DNA of 64,000 bases from Neckera pumila (GCA_963969595.1 OZ018409.1:39569282-39633281), one strand, 5' to 3'. Counted from the first letter of the stretch, positions 45,970-58,684 are shown. Program-made: numbers and translations. The notes: generated by a model not told the origin, from the sequence alone.

Positions 45970-46892
45970 CCCCTAAAGTTTCATGACTATGTAATCACCA
46001 AAAACGCTCCAAAACTGCCATTTCTAATACAACTACCAAATTTTTGGAAATTTTTTTTTTGACACATGTAACCGTAGGATCTTGAAGTATGATATTTTGA
46101 AAACATGTGGTAAAAATTTCAGAAAATTCCACCGTGTGGATCATAAGATATAAGCATTCAAAGTCTTGAAAACCATTTTTTCAATCCTGCAAAAAACCGG
46201 GCAGCTGCACTTTGCAAGCTCACTTTTCAATGAAAAATGCCGATAGAGGTGGTGCTTCTTTGAATTCAGTTTCCTAAACAAGTTGTCTATATGCATGAAA
46301 AATTTCACATCATTTGGAATTGTACAACATATAGGAAAAAAATAGTAAGTAGAAAGAAGTAGAAAATGACTCAAAATACTAAATTGTTAAAAATTTAATC
46401 ATGGAATTTAAAAATGCCAATCCCAACGGTTGTAATGTTGTAATAATCAATCTACATCCTAAGATTTTTTTTTTTTTCCAAAAATATTGAAAATTGAGTT
46501 AAATAAACAACTTTAAAGATTTTTTTTAGAGTAGAGAATCCATAACTGCCCGCAAACCAAAAACCCTCATAACTTTTGACTCATTGATTGAAATGGAGTG
46601 ACTCAAAGCTTTTTAAATGTATATAAATGTAGAGAACCAATTTCAAAAAAAAAATTGCGGAAAAAATGATTTTTTCTGATCTGCCCAAACTGCCCGGTTA
46701 CGAAAAAAAGTAACATATCAGGTCACAACTTTTGACTCGTATTTTGAAATGTCATGAAATTTGGTACACATGAAGATATTCCTTCCCCCCACCTTCTATT
46801 AAAATTTCAGCCTCAAATATGGAAATCTCTAGTCACACGTACCTGCCCAAAATTTCTATACGGCCAAAAAACGCATGTTGGTCCTTTAGGGG
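45970..46892 (-). mobile_element. TTAA element subfamily A nested in CACTA, 923 bp
   Basis: Flanked by TTAA at 45966-45969 and 46893-46896. Termini are CCCCTAAAG and CCTTTAGGGG. Orientation is opposite to the A copy at 37301, and the length is identical. The sequence around it matches 33930-34385, which lacks the element, supporting these boundaries. Confidence 0.87.
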
Positions 46893-49094
46893 TTAAAACA
46901 AATTATATCCCTTGAAATTGAACAAAATGCATTATAAGTGATTATTATCAAAGCCATATAATATAAGACTATAGGAATTGCGTACCCAAGATGAAAACTC
47001 TACAAAATGCATGAAGGAAAGCTGCAAGGCCTTAAAGCACCTACACTTATGGCAAAATAAATCTAAATAGATGCCATACATTTGTCAAAGTATCTACGTC
47101 CGTGTACAAAATCTGCAGGAGCAAAAGTATTTGATAGAGGTACTATTTAAAAGCATCTTTGAAGCAAAAAAAGGATTATATCTTTATAGTCTATATCTTT
47201 GTAAAAACATCCAAACAACCATCTTTTTATTGCAATACAAGCGCGCGTGTGCCCACGGTAAGCTTCAATCTTCATATGAATAATTTTGTGACTTTTGTAG
47301 GGCATGTAGAGATTCAAAAAATGTAACTTATATGACATTGTTGAGAACATTTTCAAGTGAGAAACAAACTTCAACACATAACATATGTGAGTATTTTATC
47401 TATATCCTTGAGATAAAGCATGCACAACCATTTTCTTTTTTGTTGAGCTTCAAACTATAAGTTGGATATTTAAGTATTGTTCAATTGACATTCTAAGCAA
47501 TGAACAAGTATTTTCTAATGATAAAGTGTAAGTGGATCAAATCTTAACTAAAACTAATACAAATTATAAAAATGAGAGGTTTTGAAGTGGTTTTACATGG
47601 TTTCATCTAATCTAGGCCAAAACTCTAGACTTCCAAATCCAAGCTGAGAAATTCAAAATTTTTGTGAACTTAAGTTGTAAAGCACTTCATATCTATTCTA
47701 AAATAGTAAAATCTTTACAATGGGATATTTTTAGCAAAATTTTTGGATGAAGTTTTGTCTATAACTCATCCTTCAAGACTTCATCCACATTTTCTATTAG
47801 CCTATAATACTAAATTAGTTTTTATTTTCAAGATTGGATTCAAAATGTCACCTAAATTTTAAAGTTTCCTTCTAATTTGAATTGGATGACTTTTTTTCAT
47901 TTTTAATCCAAAACTAGCATTCTTGACTATCTCATTTTATCGTATTTTATCTTCCTTAGTTTTTATCTATTTTTAAAATTGTAATATGTTATTAGAAACC
48001 TCTAGAAATTACCTAAGTGATCTTGAATTGAAATTTGGATTTTAGTAAATTCTTAAAAGTGTGATTTAAATCTCTTAATTTCTAATGTAACTATGCTTTC
48101 TATAAGAAGAGAAATAAGAAAGTGCCAAATTTAAGAATATGCTTCAAAATCCATTTCTACCACATTGCCATTCTCCAACACTCATATTGTAATTGTAATT
48201 GTATCATGAGGCTTGCATTGATCCATATTTGTTGCATTTATTGTGTCCTTATATATACAACTTAAATGATGACTTTTAACAAGTTGTATAAATTCTATCT
48301 ATGATCTTATCCTTTTCTTTCAACCTATTTCTTTCTACTTCCCCCTCTTGACTTTTCTAAATTATTTTCTATCTTTTTCCTTTTTTTCCTTTCTTTTTTG
48401 GAATATTTTAGAATGAAAATCTTTGACTTCTATTTCTACTAATTAATTTATAATTATTTATAAATCAAGCAATTGTAGTGACATAAACCTCATAAGTGCT
48501 AACTAAGTATGTACTTAAGACTTTAAAACTCCATTTGGTCAACTATGCGTGTTATAATCAACAATTTTTATTTATTAATATATAGTCAAACCTCTATAAA
48601 GGGGTCAAATTAGTCTCTTAACTATGCCAGCCAAAGCTTCAAGTGGCAACTTGGAACCTGTACTTCTACTTCAAACTCTTAGACTTTCAATACAAATTGC
48701 TCTCCTCACTTACTCTTGCTCCATGGCCACTTGGGTATGGATTTTTCTCACACCCTTTTTTATCCTCTTTAGAGTAGAGTTTTTCCAAGCTTCAAGTGTT
48801 TTTTCTAAACTCTACAATCTTCAATCTACATCATTAGATAAATGTATTAGATTTCACTTTGTATCAATCAATCTAATTAGCTTTCAATTTGTATCATACT
48901 CATCAATCTCACAGCAAGTCCTAATAATGGGATAAGGCAAGCCCGTTTTCTAACTTGGGTTCTTAGATTTGGTACTGCTTTGGTGTTATAGTTTGTTCAT
49001 AGGCTTTAATTCCTCTCTAATTTCCCCCTAAATCTTTAAAAAATATAATTATCTCTTATTGTTAATTGCTTTATTCCTCTCTACTTCTTTTCTA
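46893..49094. other. CACTA interior without recognisable gene
   Basis: AT-rich. The longest frame (48624-48935, 103 aa, hydrophobic) has no recognisable family and no supporting signals. No transposase motif was seen on either strand. Confidence 0.5.
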
Positions 49095-49870
49095 AGTTCT
49101 ATGAAAATTTTAAATATATTAATTAAAGTATAAAACATATACCTTCCCAAATTATTTGATGCTAGTTCTATAGGTGACACATCACCCCCCAAAAATAATG
49201 CTTTTTTACTAGCCATGAAATAAAGCCACACCTATACTCAAAGGAATGACCATAATGGCCAAATTACAAGAGGGACATCTTAGATTGCTCACCTTTTCCT
49301 TGAGTTGCCCCCAAAGAAAAAAAATGGCTACCAAAAAAATGTGATTACAAAATATGACTGACAAAAAAATATGACTACAAAATATAATTGAGGCAAAAAT
49401 ATAACTAGATATTCTCCAAACATGCTTTTGATCCAAATTTCCTTTAGTCTATCTGAAAATTTAAAACATATTAGTTAAAATATAAACATGTGCCACCCCA
49501 AATTATTGGACGCCAATTCCTATAATGGACACAGCATACAAAATTTTATTTTATTTTTTTAATAGGCAATTATGAAATAAGGTCACACTTATATCCAAAG
49601 GAATACAAGAGGGCCATCTTAGATTGCACACCTTTTCCTAGTATGCCTCCAAAGAAATAAATTTACTAACAAAAAAATGTAACTATAAAATATGATTGTT
49701 AAAAAAATATGACTATAAAAATGACTAAGGCAAAAATACGACTACCCGTCCAAATTTCCCTTGGTTGCCCCAAAAGAAAAAAAAATGTCACTACCATGGA
49801 AAAATGATTGCAAAATATGTTTAATGTAAAAATATGACTGCCCACCCAAATTTCCCTTGGGCTGCCCCCA
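49095..49870. repeat. Tandem duplications near the right CACTA end
   Basis: A unit of about 350 bp beginning ccaaattattgatgc-like sequence and including aagagggacatcttagattgc is present twice (49142-49440, 49498-49760). A shorter phrase (tttcccttgg.ctgcccc.aaagaaaa) is repeated three times before 49880. Confidence 0.7.
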
Positions 49871-50177
49871 AAGAAAAAAATGTCACGACCATGGAGATAT
49901 GACTGCAAAAAATGACTCTAGCAAAAATATTACTTGCAATATTACTTGACCTTCCCAAACATGTTCCTTGCCGTTCCCTACAAAGTATTTTGGCATTCTC
50001 AACGAGCATATAGTATACGCCCATGAGGTACAAGGCCAAAAAATGACTGGCAGTCATATTTTGCAGTTGTATTTTTCACCAAGGTATTGGCCTCCAAGAA
50101 TATGATTGCGAGTAGTCGCCAGTCATCTCCAATCATATTTTTGCAGTCATAAAATACCCGTTTTCTTGTAGTGAGAC

Positions 50178-50314
50178 CTCCACAAAAACAAGGTAGGCGG
50201 TAGACTTAGTTTACAAAAATTCTCACAATATTGTTGACAACAAATAAATCCCTATGGCAACTGAAATCCAACACCAAAAAGAAAGTATTTCAAAACCTTG
50301 AGCACAATATCATA
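50178..50314 (+). repeat. Direct repeat downstream of the CACTA element
   Basis: Partner of 41220-41351 in the same orientation. Confidence 0.6.
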
Positions 50315-50660
50315 CTCAAAATGAAAAATGAAAATCCTAACAAATCTAAGTCCGAAACCTCAAATACTTTCAAAGCAAATGTATCCTCAAAAGCACACAA
50401 AATAAGACATGATCACCTCTGCAATGCATTCACAACAATTTACAGCAACTCGCAAAAATTCATAATAGCGGATTGAAAACTACCATCCACAAGTCCACAA
50501 CCAAACCGGATGGATAATATAGCAACGCCATTTAGGAAAGACAACATAATCTTTCCAACCCCAATTCAATACAAATAAACCTAAATCCTTGATACAAAGC
50601 CATTACAATATTGATTGGAAATCCTCATGCACAACTAAGCCCAAAATGGCGATACATATA

Positions 50661-50774
50661 GGGCAATGCCCATATCGTTGGGCATTGCGCCAAATAATCG
50701 GCCGACGAGGAGGGTGGAGCCCGACAAGGAGGGCCAATTATTTGGCGCAATGCCCAACTATAAGGGTATTGCCC
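50661..50774. repeat. 43-bp hairpin, pre-miRNA-like
   Basis: Arms 50661-50703 and 50732-50774 are reverse complements at 39 of 43 positions, with gggcattgcgccaaataat as the core and a 28-nt loop region. The GC content is well above the surroundings. It may be a miniature element or a small-RNA precursor. Confidence 0.75.
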
Positions 50775-50839
50775 GACATAAATCACAATTGAAAGTGGAG
50801 AAAAAATTGGATGAAACGATGAGCCGGATGAAAAATCTA

Positions 50840-50881
50840 TAATCCCCGATTATGCGGTTTTGCCCACGTAATCGGGGATTA
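50840..50881. repeat. Second hairpin, 15-bp stem
   Basis: Arms taatccccgattatg and cgtaatcggggatta enclose 12 bases. It lies 65 bp after the larger hairpin, with CpG-containing sequence between and after. Confidence 0.7.
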
Positions 50882-53082
50882 CGGCACAGAAGCTTCCTGC
50901 CGATTGAACGGGACGGGAACCAAGAGTGTTTTACGCAGTGGAAATTCAGCATCAGCTCCGGGAATTCAACAACATCATTTCTAGTCCAAAACTCTAGAAT
51001 TGCTAACAGCGTTAAGAAATTAGGTCATACCCTGCTTCAGCTTCACCCATCGGTATCATAGCACACCATTCAAGTTTGTCAACTATTGTTTTTGTCCCTC
51101 CCTCTCGCAAATAGTGTATTCTCATTCAAATTGAAAGGTACTAATAATCAATATTCCATTCAAGTAATAGAAACCAGCGTCACTTTATATTCCCACTTTA
51201 AGTCTATGTCCAATCTTTGAGTCGTTGCCTTAGTCCTTTGTGGTTCCAAATTTCAACCATAATGCATTCTATGCATCATTCAAGGTAAGCTGGTCCACAT
51301 ATTCTAGATTTACTGCTCTTGTGGTCAACAAAGAATTGACCACATCAAACATATTTTGGGCCGATTGAATGAGTGCGTTAGTTGGCAAAATGGGCATAAG
51401 TGCATAACTATAGAATGTTTGGGAGGACGTTGTGATAATTTTGATCTTGAGGTGTTTGCAAAGAAATACCGGTCCTATTTCTTGTTACATTGAGGGTACC
51501 CTCTCTTGTTGATTGTTATCTGCTATAACTTTTGAAGCAAAAGTCCAATGAATATAAAATTTTTATTGGAGAATGGAGATGCCAAACTTTATGATAATTA
51601 GATCACCTATTTTTTACTTATAAAAAGAAAAAAGAAAAAAAAAGAATATATATATTTTAGAAATCATTTTTGTTAATTTGTCACTTTGTAAGGTTTAAGG
51701 ATTTTTACTATGTTAGGAGTCTCCAAATTTAATGATCTAGAGCTTAAATTTTTATGGTCTATTTGTATTATAGGAAATCATATTCCTATCAAAGGAAATC
51801 TAAAAATATATTATTTTGTATCTACCTCAAGAGTGCAAATAGCACTCCCATAGCACGCAATTTTGGACAATGAAAATGGTGCAAAGACCAATCTTTTGGT
51901 CAAATCTCATCATTGTGACCTCTTTCTAACTGAACAATATTTTTTGTTTTTTTTAAAGTTTTTTTTTCTATTTTATACAAATTAAAATGTAAAACTATGC
52001 TGCAAGAACTGATTTTCAAGAGATTTTGCACTTTTGCAATTCTCCTACTTAGAAAATTTTTCTTTGCTTTTATTTCTTAGGATATCTTCTTCTTAAAGGT
52101 GTAAACATTAAACATATTTTTTACATTTTCTTAAAACTATTTTTCTAATTAAAAAACACTTTTAAAAGAAAAAATGCATATTGTGCAAAACACTACGCTT
52201 TTTTTAACAGTCTTTCTTCTAGTGACCCCTTGTACCTAGCTATTTTATCTAACAATTTAAAAAAAAAATAGAATTTCTTTTTTTCTTTGGTCTTTTGAAA
52301 TAATCCACATAGACTTTTAATGGCACATGCTACATTAAACTACTTTTGGACTATTTAATAATTTAATGAATTTTGGACTAAACATCCTGAGATTTCAAGA
52401 TAACAACATTAGAAAATCTCCCAATGTTTGTATAGATCTCTGGATGTTTTGTATTTGTCTCTTGATGACCATTTTTTTCCTCCCTATGACCATTATTAAT
52501 TCTGGACTTTCAAAAGTCTAGATGTAGTTAAATGTGGCATTTACTTCAATTTTCCACCATAAATATATTTTAACTCAAAATTTCGTAGTAAAAAATTTCA
52601 AGTTAAGAGGATTCAAAGTCTTATATTCTAGTTTGGAAAGGGAAAAAATAGTGTTTTTCTTTGTTTTTGACTTTTTTCCCTGTCAATGTTAATATCTTGC
52701 AATTTACATAGTCCAAGCTTTTGAAACTTATTCCAACATTCTCATACTAGTCTAGTGCAAGATTATATGGCTGGATAGGCAAGAGAAACAAAATGTTTGA
52801 AAGTTTCGCTCTTTGCAACAGAAATGACAGTTTTGGAGTGGTGTTTGCTACTTAACATAGTCATAGAACTTTTGGATCATAAAAACTGAACGCTAAAAAA
52901 TAAATGGTGTGCATGCAGTAATCATTTAATTTGACGATAACATTCAGCAAAAATTCTGATTTTTGGCTGTGTGACTCCATTTGAGTACGTTATGTGTGTA
53001 AATGATCGCTTGTCAATTGTTATTACAGCAATCAGTCAACAATTGAAAGTGAAATTCATCCAACCATGCCACTATTAATCAA
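50882..53082. other. Intergenic DNA before the right arm
   Basis: No supported gene. 52560-52870 carries decayed TTAA-element sequence (cttgcaatttacatagtcc, gcaacagaaatgacagttttgg, catagtcatagaactttt). Confidence 0.45.
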
Positions 53083-55042
53083 AAAATAGAAACCAAATTA
53101 ACGAAGAATCACTTGAATGAGTTTTTATCAAACAAGCAGTAGGACGCACCTTTCACATTTCGAATGTTTTGAGCCTCAAGACTCACTGCGGTCTCCAAGG
53201 CAAAGAAGTGAAAGAACTAAACGTCAATTTCTTTAAATAATGATGATATTCCACAAACCAAAAAGTGTCACATATATCTTCACAAAGGTCTAATTTCAGG
53301 CCACAAACTAGGATAGGTATAGATTTTGGTTTCAAGCCGAGTGGCCTCAACCGCACCTAAGTAGCATTATGAGAAATTTATGAGAACAGTATCGACAATT
53401 TACGAAAAATCACATTACTAATGCTAGAACTAGCTAGAAGTAGAAGATGACTCAATCAGCATATAAATATTAAACTAATGTCTCGATCAATGCCACATTT
53501 ATCATTGAAAATGCTTGCGTATTCACCCAGACCAAGTACCAATGAAGCTCGAAGGTATCCAATACTTACATTTGCCTCAATCACATATATATGCATAATT
53601 GTATATCTACCAGTGAAAGAAACAATGAGCTTTTGATCAGATGTTTTTGCAATTACAACTCTTGGAATACGAGTATTGATTTCAAACTTGCTCGTCTCAG
53701 TTGTCAGTCGATCGAGTTGTTAGTACTGCCTAATCGAGTGTTCACGGCATCCGTCCGTGAAATTCTTCCAGTAAGACCTAGCTAGGATGGGGTTCAAGGC
53801 GCCGCGGACTAAAATTTCGCAACACACAAGAGCCGTATGCTTGCGGGAATTGAAAAAACAAAAAAACTGGGCAATTATATCGAGATGACCGTCTGGACCC
53901 CGCCCGCCGTTGGATGCATATATATACTTGCAGGTGGCGGGCCTTCAGAAGAACTCGGTGCACCCGAGTTAATTGTCACAATTTTGGCTCACGTATTTAT
54001 AATAACTAAGACCATAAGTTTAGACATACAACTTACTGTGTTCCAATCGTTCAAGTGTGTGCGAATTAAATTGTCCAACGATCAGTCTAGTTACGTTGAT
54101 TAGGGCATGCAGACCGTGCCTTTCGATCTGCTAGAGATGTAATTAGCGGAAAACACGTATATGTTTAGTCTATACCTCTTAATCATCAAAACGTCAACAT
54201 CAAATTGAATTTTGACTTAGTTACTGGCTTACTGCGAAGGGGAGTTTGGAGATACTTAGCATACGAGTAGCGTCGCTGGCTGATTCTTTGTATTTGGACA
54301 AAAAATGGGTCACTCTGAATGATCCGTACAAGAGGGATCGTCAGTCCTGTGGACCTGCAGCTAGCTAGACATGACTTGATTGGGCATTTAATTTCTACCT
54401 CGATCAGGAGGAGTGCAAATGAATTCAAACTAAGGGTAAAAATCCATGACAGCATGCAGCCAGATCACATGGATAGGTCACATGCATAGGTCACATGGAT
54501 AGAAAGACGACAATATCACAAGCACCAAGAATCAAGCAAGAAGATTCAAAATGGGACAGGAGGTCACATCAGGAACAGCAATGAAGGTGGCAATGCAGGT
54601 GGCTGCTCCCCATGACCCACAATGGCAGCCGCCCAGTCCAATCGCATGCACCAATGCAATGAATCAACATAACTATCATAGAGACACTTACAAGGGGATT
54701 GCTTGCTTTTTAGCTAGATCACGACGTACTTCTATCGTGAGTCTGCAGCAATGGAACTGGGTCCCGGAACTGAGCTAGCTGCTATGAGATCGGTCTCAAA
54801 GTCGTTGTCAATTCTGAAGCAGTCCAGGGCGGCTGGCCCGGAATCATCCATGATCCATGATCAATCAACCACCTGCAGGACGGGGACACAACACGCTAGT
54901 GGAGGGGTTCAGCTGGGCATCATGAATGATCCTATCAAGCCAGGACGCCCTAACTTGAAAAGTATCTAGCAAGCTAGTGAAAGCCAAGAAAAATGAAAAT
55001 AACACATTTACGAATTTATCATTTCAGGACGGCTGAGTTACC

Positions 55043-55048
55043 TATAAG
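55043..55048 (+). promoter_or_regulatory. TATA box of the right BURP gene
   Basis: The sequence is acctataagttcaagg, about 140 bp upstream of the ATG; the left copy has acctataaattcaagg at the same place. Confidence 0.65.
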
Positions 55049-55185
55049 TTCAAGGCCTCCCTGCATTTCCAATCACTCTGCCTTCCTTCACTTGCATATC
55101 CGCTTCGCTGATCGTCTCCTCACTGCACTGCGCCTAGTGTGCTTGTTGCTACATACACACCTCGTTCACGCTTTTCGTCCGCAGC

Positions 55186-56523
55186 ATGGCTGAGCAGTGG
55201 AGATTGACGGTCGTCTTCCGGATCCTCTTCATCATAGCCGCGGCCACGACCGTAAGTAGCTGATCATGCACTCGCGATCGAATACCAAATCATTCGATTT
55301 CCTTTATTTTTGTCACAGTGATGAACTTCTAGCTTGCTAGCTGCACTTTGCATGATCTTGACGATTCACAAGCTTGGTAGCTGCATGCTCTTTATTATTT
55401 CATGTAGCTAGCAATTCATGCATGTTCCCCATCGATAAATTGCGAAGGAAACGAAATTTGATGTTCACGAACCAGTCATATGATTTTGCTGATTCAATTT
55501 GCTCTCACTGACATGTGCAATGATTGCTTGTGATATTGATCAGTGGGCACATGTAACAGAAATAATATACCGATCGACGGAGTCGCAGAGCCACCTGATT
55601 TGTTTTGTGACTTCCACTTACTGATCGTCATTCTCATGAACTGGCAGGTGAGCGGAGCGAGGCCCGTCTCCACCGAGGATCGAACGGACGCTGCGAAAGT
55701 AGCTGCAATTTGCAGCTCCAACGGTCTGGTGTGCGCCGAGAGCACCCTCCAAACGGCGACCTCCAAGGCCTCTGGCGTCCAGCGCGACTACTCCATCAAC
55801 ACCATCAATGATTTTCAACGTGACTTTTTCCTGGAGTCTGCGCTGGTGGTCGGCGGCAAGATGACGCTGGACGCAAACCTCCGCGATGACGCCCCCAAGC
55901 GGGCCTTCTTGACGGCGTCCTCAGCCAGCCAGTTGCCCGCACTCACCTCCTCCAACTCGTTGGCGCTCGTCCGGCACTTCGGCGTGGCTCCCAACAGCGA
56001 CTTGGCCACGGCCACCGCCACCGCCGCGTACTTGTGCGGCTACGGCGCGCTGCCGGGAGAGAAGATGAGCTGTGCGACCTCCAGCGACGCCGTGGCCAAG
56101 TTTGTCTCCTCCGAACTGGGCTCCAAGGTGAAGGTGCTGTCCACCAGCAACACGCCGGCGCTCGCCCCTGGCGCCGCCAATTCGAAGGTTCCCGTCACCA
56201 TCACGGGTTTCCGCAAAGGCTCCGTGGCCGAGGGCCAGAAGATCGTGGTGTGCCACGTCGTGAACTTCCCGTCGTCCCTTTACTACTGCCACCGCGTGAC
56301 GGGCACCAAAGTGATCACCGCCAAGCTCCAGCCCAGCGCCTCCAACGCCTCCAACATCCAGGCCGTGGGCGTGTGCCACATCGACACTTCCCTGTGGCTC
56401 AGCACCCACCCGGCGTTCAGCGCGCTCAACATTCCCCGCGGCGATGAGGCTTGCCATTGGCTTGTCGATTCTGACCTGGTCTTCGTACCCACCACTGACG
56501 CTGCCGGCGTCCAGATGGAGTGA
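55186..56523 (+). CDS. BURP-domain protein, right copy (2 exons, 313 aa)
   Basis: Exon 1 is 55186-55251 and exon 2 is 55648-56523, joined in phase 0 over a 396-bp GT..AG intron (donor gtaagt, acceptor ctggcag). Exon 1 encodes MAEQWRLTVVFRILFIIAAA, a good secretion signal; the mature protein should begin near VSGARPVSTED. The BURP domain has FFLESALVVGG and the pairs CH-x10-CH-x27-CH-x24-CHW, all identical to the left copy. There is almost no linker between signal and domain, so it belongs to the short BURP type. An unspliced frame from 55543 exists, but its N terminus is not conserved in the left copy and lacks a clean signal, so the spliced model is preferred. The coding part is GC-rich, unlike the flanks. 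Confidence 0.9.
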
Positions 56524-57551
56524 GCGAGCAGTTCTACCACTAGCTGCTGATCGATACTCCCTTCAGAGCCTGTAGCTACATCTGTTATGCGTGGGGCTGC
56601 CTTCTGGCTTTGGGGTGGAAAATGCATGAATCAGCAGCAGTGAGGATCGTCGCTTCCTACAGCGCATACGTACGTGTGGCGGGAGTGGTGGAGTTTCATA
56701 CTTTAAATGTGTGTTCAGTGTATGTGATGTCTATTCTTTCATCTTGATTTCGTCGTCTTTCAGTGTACGTGTTCTGTACTGGTGCGAATCCTTTGCATTC
56801 ATACAACGGCCATGGCATGGACGACCTCTTTCCCCAGTCGTCAGGATTGAGGTTGCCGAGCCCTTGGAAGACTGAATGGGTGCGATTAGTTGGGATTCGT
56901 GGAGTCGGCTAGTTCTTAATTAAATAACTGTACGTCATACGTAGGCTTATGGAGTCGAGAGGTTGGATAGTCCTGGCTAGCTGAAATTTTGGATAGTGGC
57001 AAGGATTATTTATCAATCGGAGCTTGACGAATTAAGCCTTCAATGGCATACATGTATGACTGACGTGAATCATCTCGGCCAGATCGATGATCACCCTTCA
57101 GTTCCTTTTGTGTGAATAAACTGGCCCCTTTTATTGTATGGAACTATCAATGGCTTCAAATGGAAGAGTGTTCAAATGGAAGAGTGTTAGACTTGTGATA
57201 TATAGATGGGCTTCGAGGCTCTGACAATTCAGATGAAGCTTCCTTCGTGACTGCAATTCCACATTTCTAGCTCTTGCAACAATGCACACATTTACAAACA
57301 GAGTTTACTCCGATATTTATGATTGTACCTTGAAGTACTCACTCGATCAAGATTCAATGCTACTAATAACAAACGCGGGTGTTGAGAACTTTCATCATTC
57401 AGTCCTTTATGGAAGCTGTACTAATGGTCATATTTTCCTTACTCAAATCGATGACTGGATCCCAGAGTGCATCCGCAACTTCACCAGAATGGAATTGCGA
57501 TCTCGCATATACATATTTCGTGCTAGCACTTCTCATCATCATGAAACTTCC

Positions 57552-58684
57552 AGTAATAACTGTAATGTTCATCCGGCTTAGCCTGACGTTGATGTGTACG
57601 CCTGCTCTATTAAAACCAGGACTGGCACTGGAAAGCTTTGTTGAAATCGAAGCTTGTGATGAACCAGAGCCTGGTGCCAAAGGAGGCTATTCTCCGAGAT
57701 TCTCACACACAGATAGATTCAGAAACTCGACCACTTTCTCCGACGACAATAATAAGTCGGTTGCTTGGTTGCTTGGTTCCACTCTCTTACATGCAATTCT
57801 GAAGGTTATTCTGAATGTGAACAATTTCGATGGCTTATCTGCCCATTAAAACTATTAAAACTATTAAACACACAATTAATTAAAGGGTGACTACCTAGCA
57901 TGACGAGAATAGGATTAGAAGCCAGCAAGTTCCATACGTGAGTGAACTTGCACCAGTTCCGCTATCTTCGTGCCGTATACGGAAATAACAAATAACGCCT
58001 GGAAATCACGACATTTAAAACCACCCCATTCTAATGTTACTAAAAAACAATCACTTTGGAAGTGCTAAATGTATAAGCACTACCAATCTCGCTAATATAT
58101 AGTGGAGGGAATGCCCATGTTGTTGGCGTTATTATCTGGTTCAGCATCAACTGGCTTCTGGCATGGATCACATTTGATTTGCTGTGTGCTTTTGGGCTCA
58201 CAATTTCACGTCAGCTGCCTTATGCAATATCATCCCACTTCAAGGGGACAATCACTCAGTGCATCCCAAATTCCTTGCTAGCTTGAGCTAATTTGAACTC
58301 CCTTCTCTGTGCCGGCAGAGCGAGCTACCGAATTCGGCCAACAATGCAGATAACGATTCGGGCTGCAATTCGGTCTATACTAGAGCCCAATTCAAGCTCC
58401 TTGCCGGAAGATTCGATTCGCACCATTTTGACAAAAAAATTGAGCATATTTCGAATTTGAATGAGTTCTCTTCATTTTTTCCAAAAAATTGATGTCTTAT
58501 ACAAGACATATGTTTTCATCTCTTAAAAGTAAATATAAACAATCACAAAATGGCAACATACACGTGACCACGAAGTTGAGTATCAAAAAATCCTTTCACA
58601 CGCCCGTCCTTTCACACAATTTCGTTAAGATAGTAAATGAAAACTGCCTTATTCAGATTCAAGAACATGCCGCATCTCTGCCAC
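57552..58684. other. Intergenic DNA between BURP and VEN4
   Basis: The last part is presumably the 3' untranslated region of the VEN4 homologue on the minus strand. No other gene is supported; the frame 58489-58815 is antisense to the last VEN4 exon. Confidence 0.45.

Larger units (their letters stand above)
43214..50173. mobile_element. Non-autonomous CACTA transposon, 6,960 bp, TSD AGA
   Basis: The left end reads CACTACAACAAAA and the right end is the complement of CACTACAAGAAAA, the classical plant CACTA (En/Spm) terminus. Imperfect inverted similarity continues for about 50 bp (TTTTATGnCTGCAAAA, TATGATTG). Three bases on each side are identical (aga at 43211-43213 and 50174-50176), the 3-bp target duplication of this superfamily. 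Both subterminal regions (about 43235-43800 and 49330-50160) are packed with tatgact/agtcata repeats, the expected transposase-binding type. No transposase or other credible gene lies inside, so the element depends on an autonomous partner. It carries a TTAA element, an A/G-rich minisatellite and other repeats. Confidence 0.9.
53083..57551 (+). repeat. Right arm of the 4.5-kb inverted duplication
   Basis: Inverted partner of 28944-33605; see the anchor pairs given there. Differences include a tandem repeat of ggtcacatg.atag at 54470-54505. Short frames at 53591-55193 and 57282-57581 are not conserved between arms. The 156-aa frame 57379-57849 runs past the arm boundary and is unsupported. Confidence 0.9.

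Noticed and set aside
48624..48935. 103-aa hydrophobic frame in the CACTA element, considered as a membrane protein
   Set aside because: AT-rich composition favours such residues; no start context, family or conserved neighbour.
56034..56447. 137-aa plus-strand frame inside the right BURP gene
   Set aside because: Shifted frame of the BURP exon, rich in Arg, Gly and Pro, with no domain.
28944..57551. The inverted arms as ends of one giant transposon
   Set aside because: Arms contain a host-type gene with promoter and intron, ends show no terminal motif or target duplication, and the spacer is a mixture of unrelated elements; segmental inverted duplication is simpler.
57379..57849. 156-aa frame downstream of the right BURP gene
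   Set aside because: Begins in the duplicated arm, where the left copy does not keep the frame, and crosses the arm boundary; no family or signal supports it.
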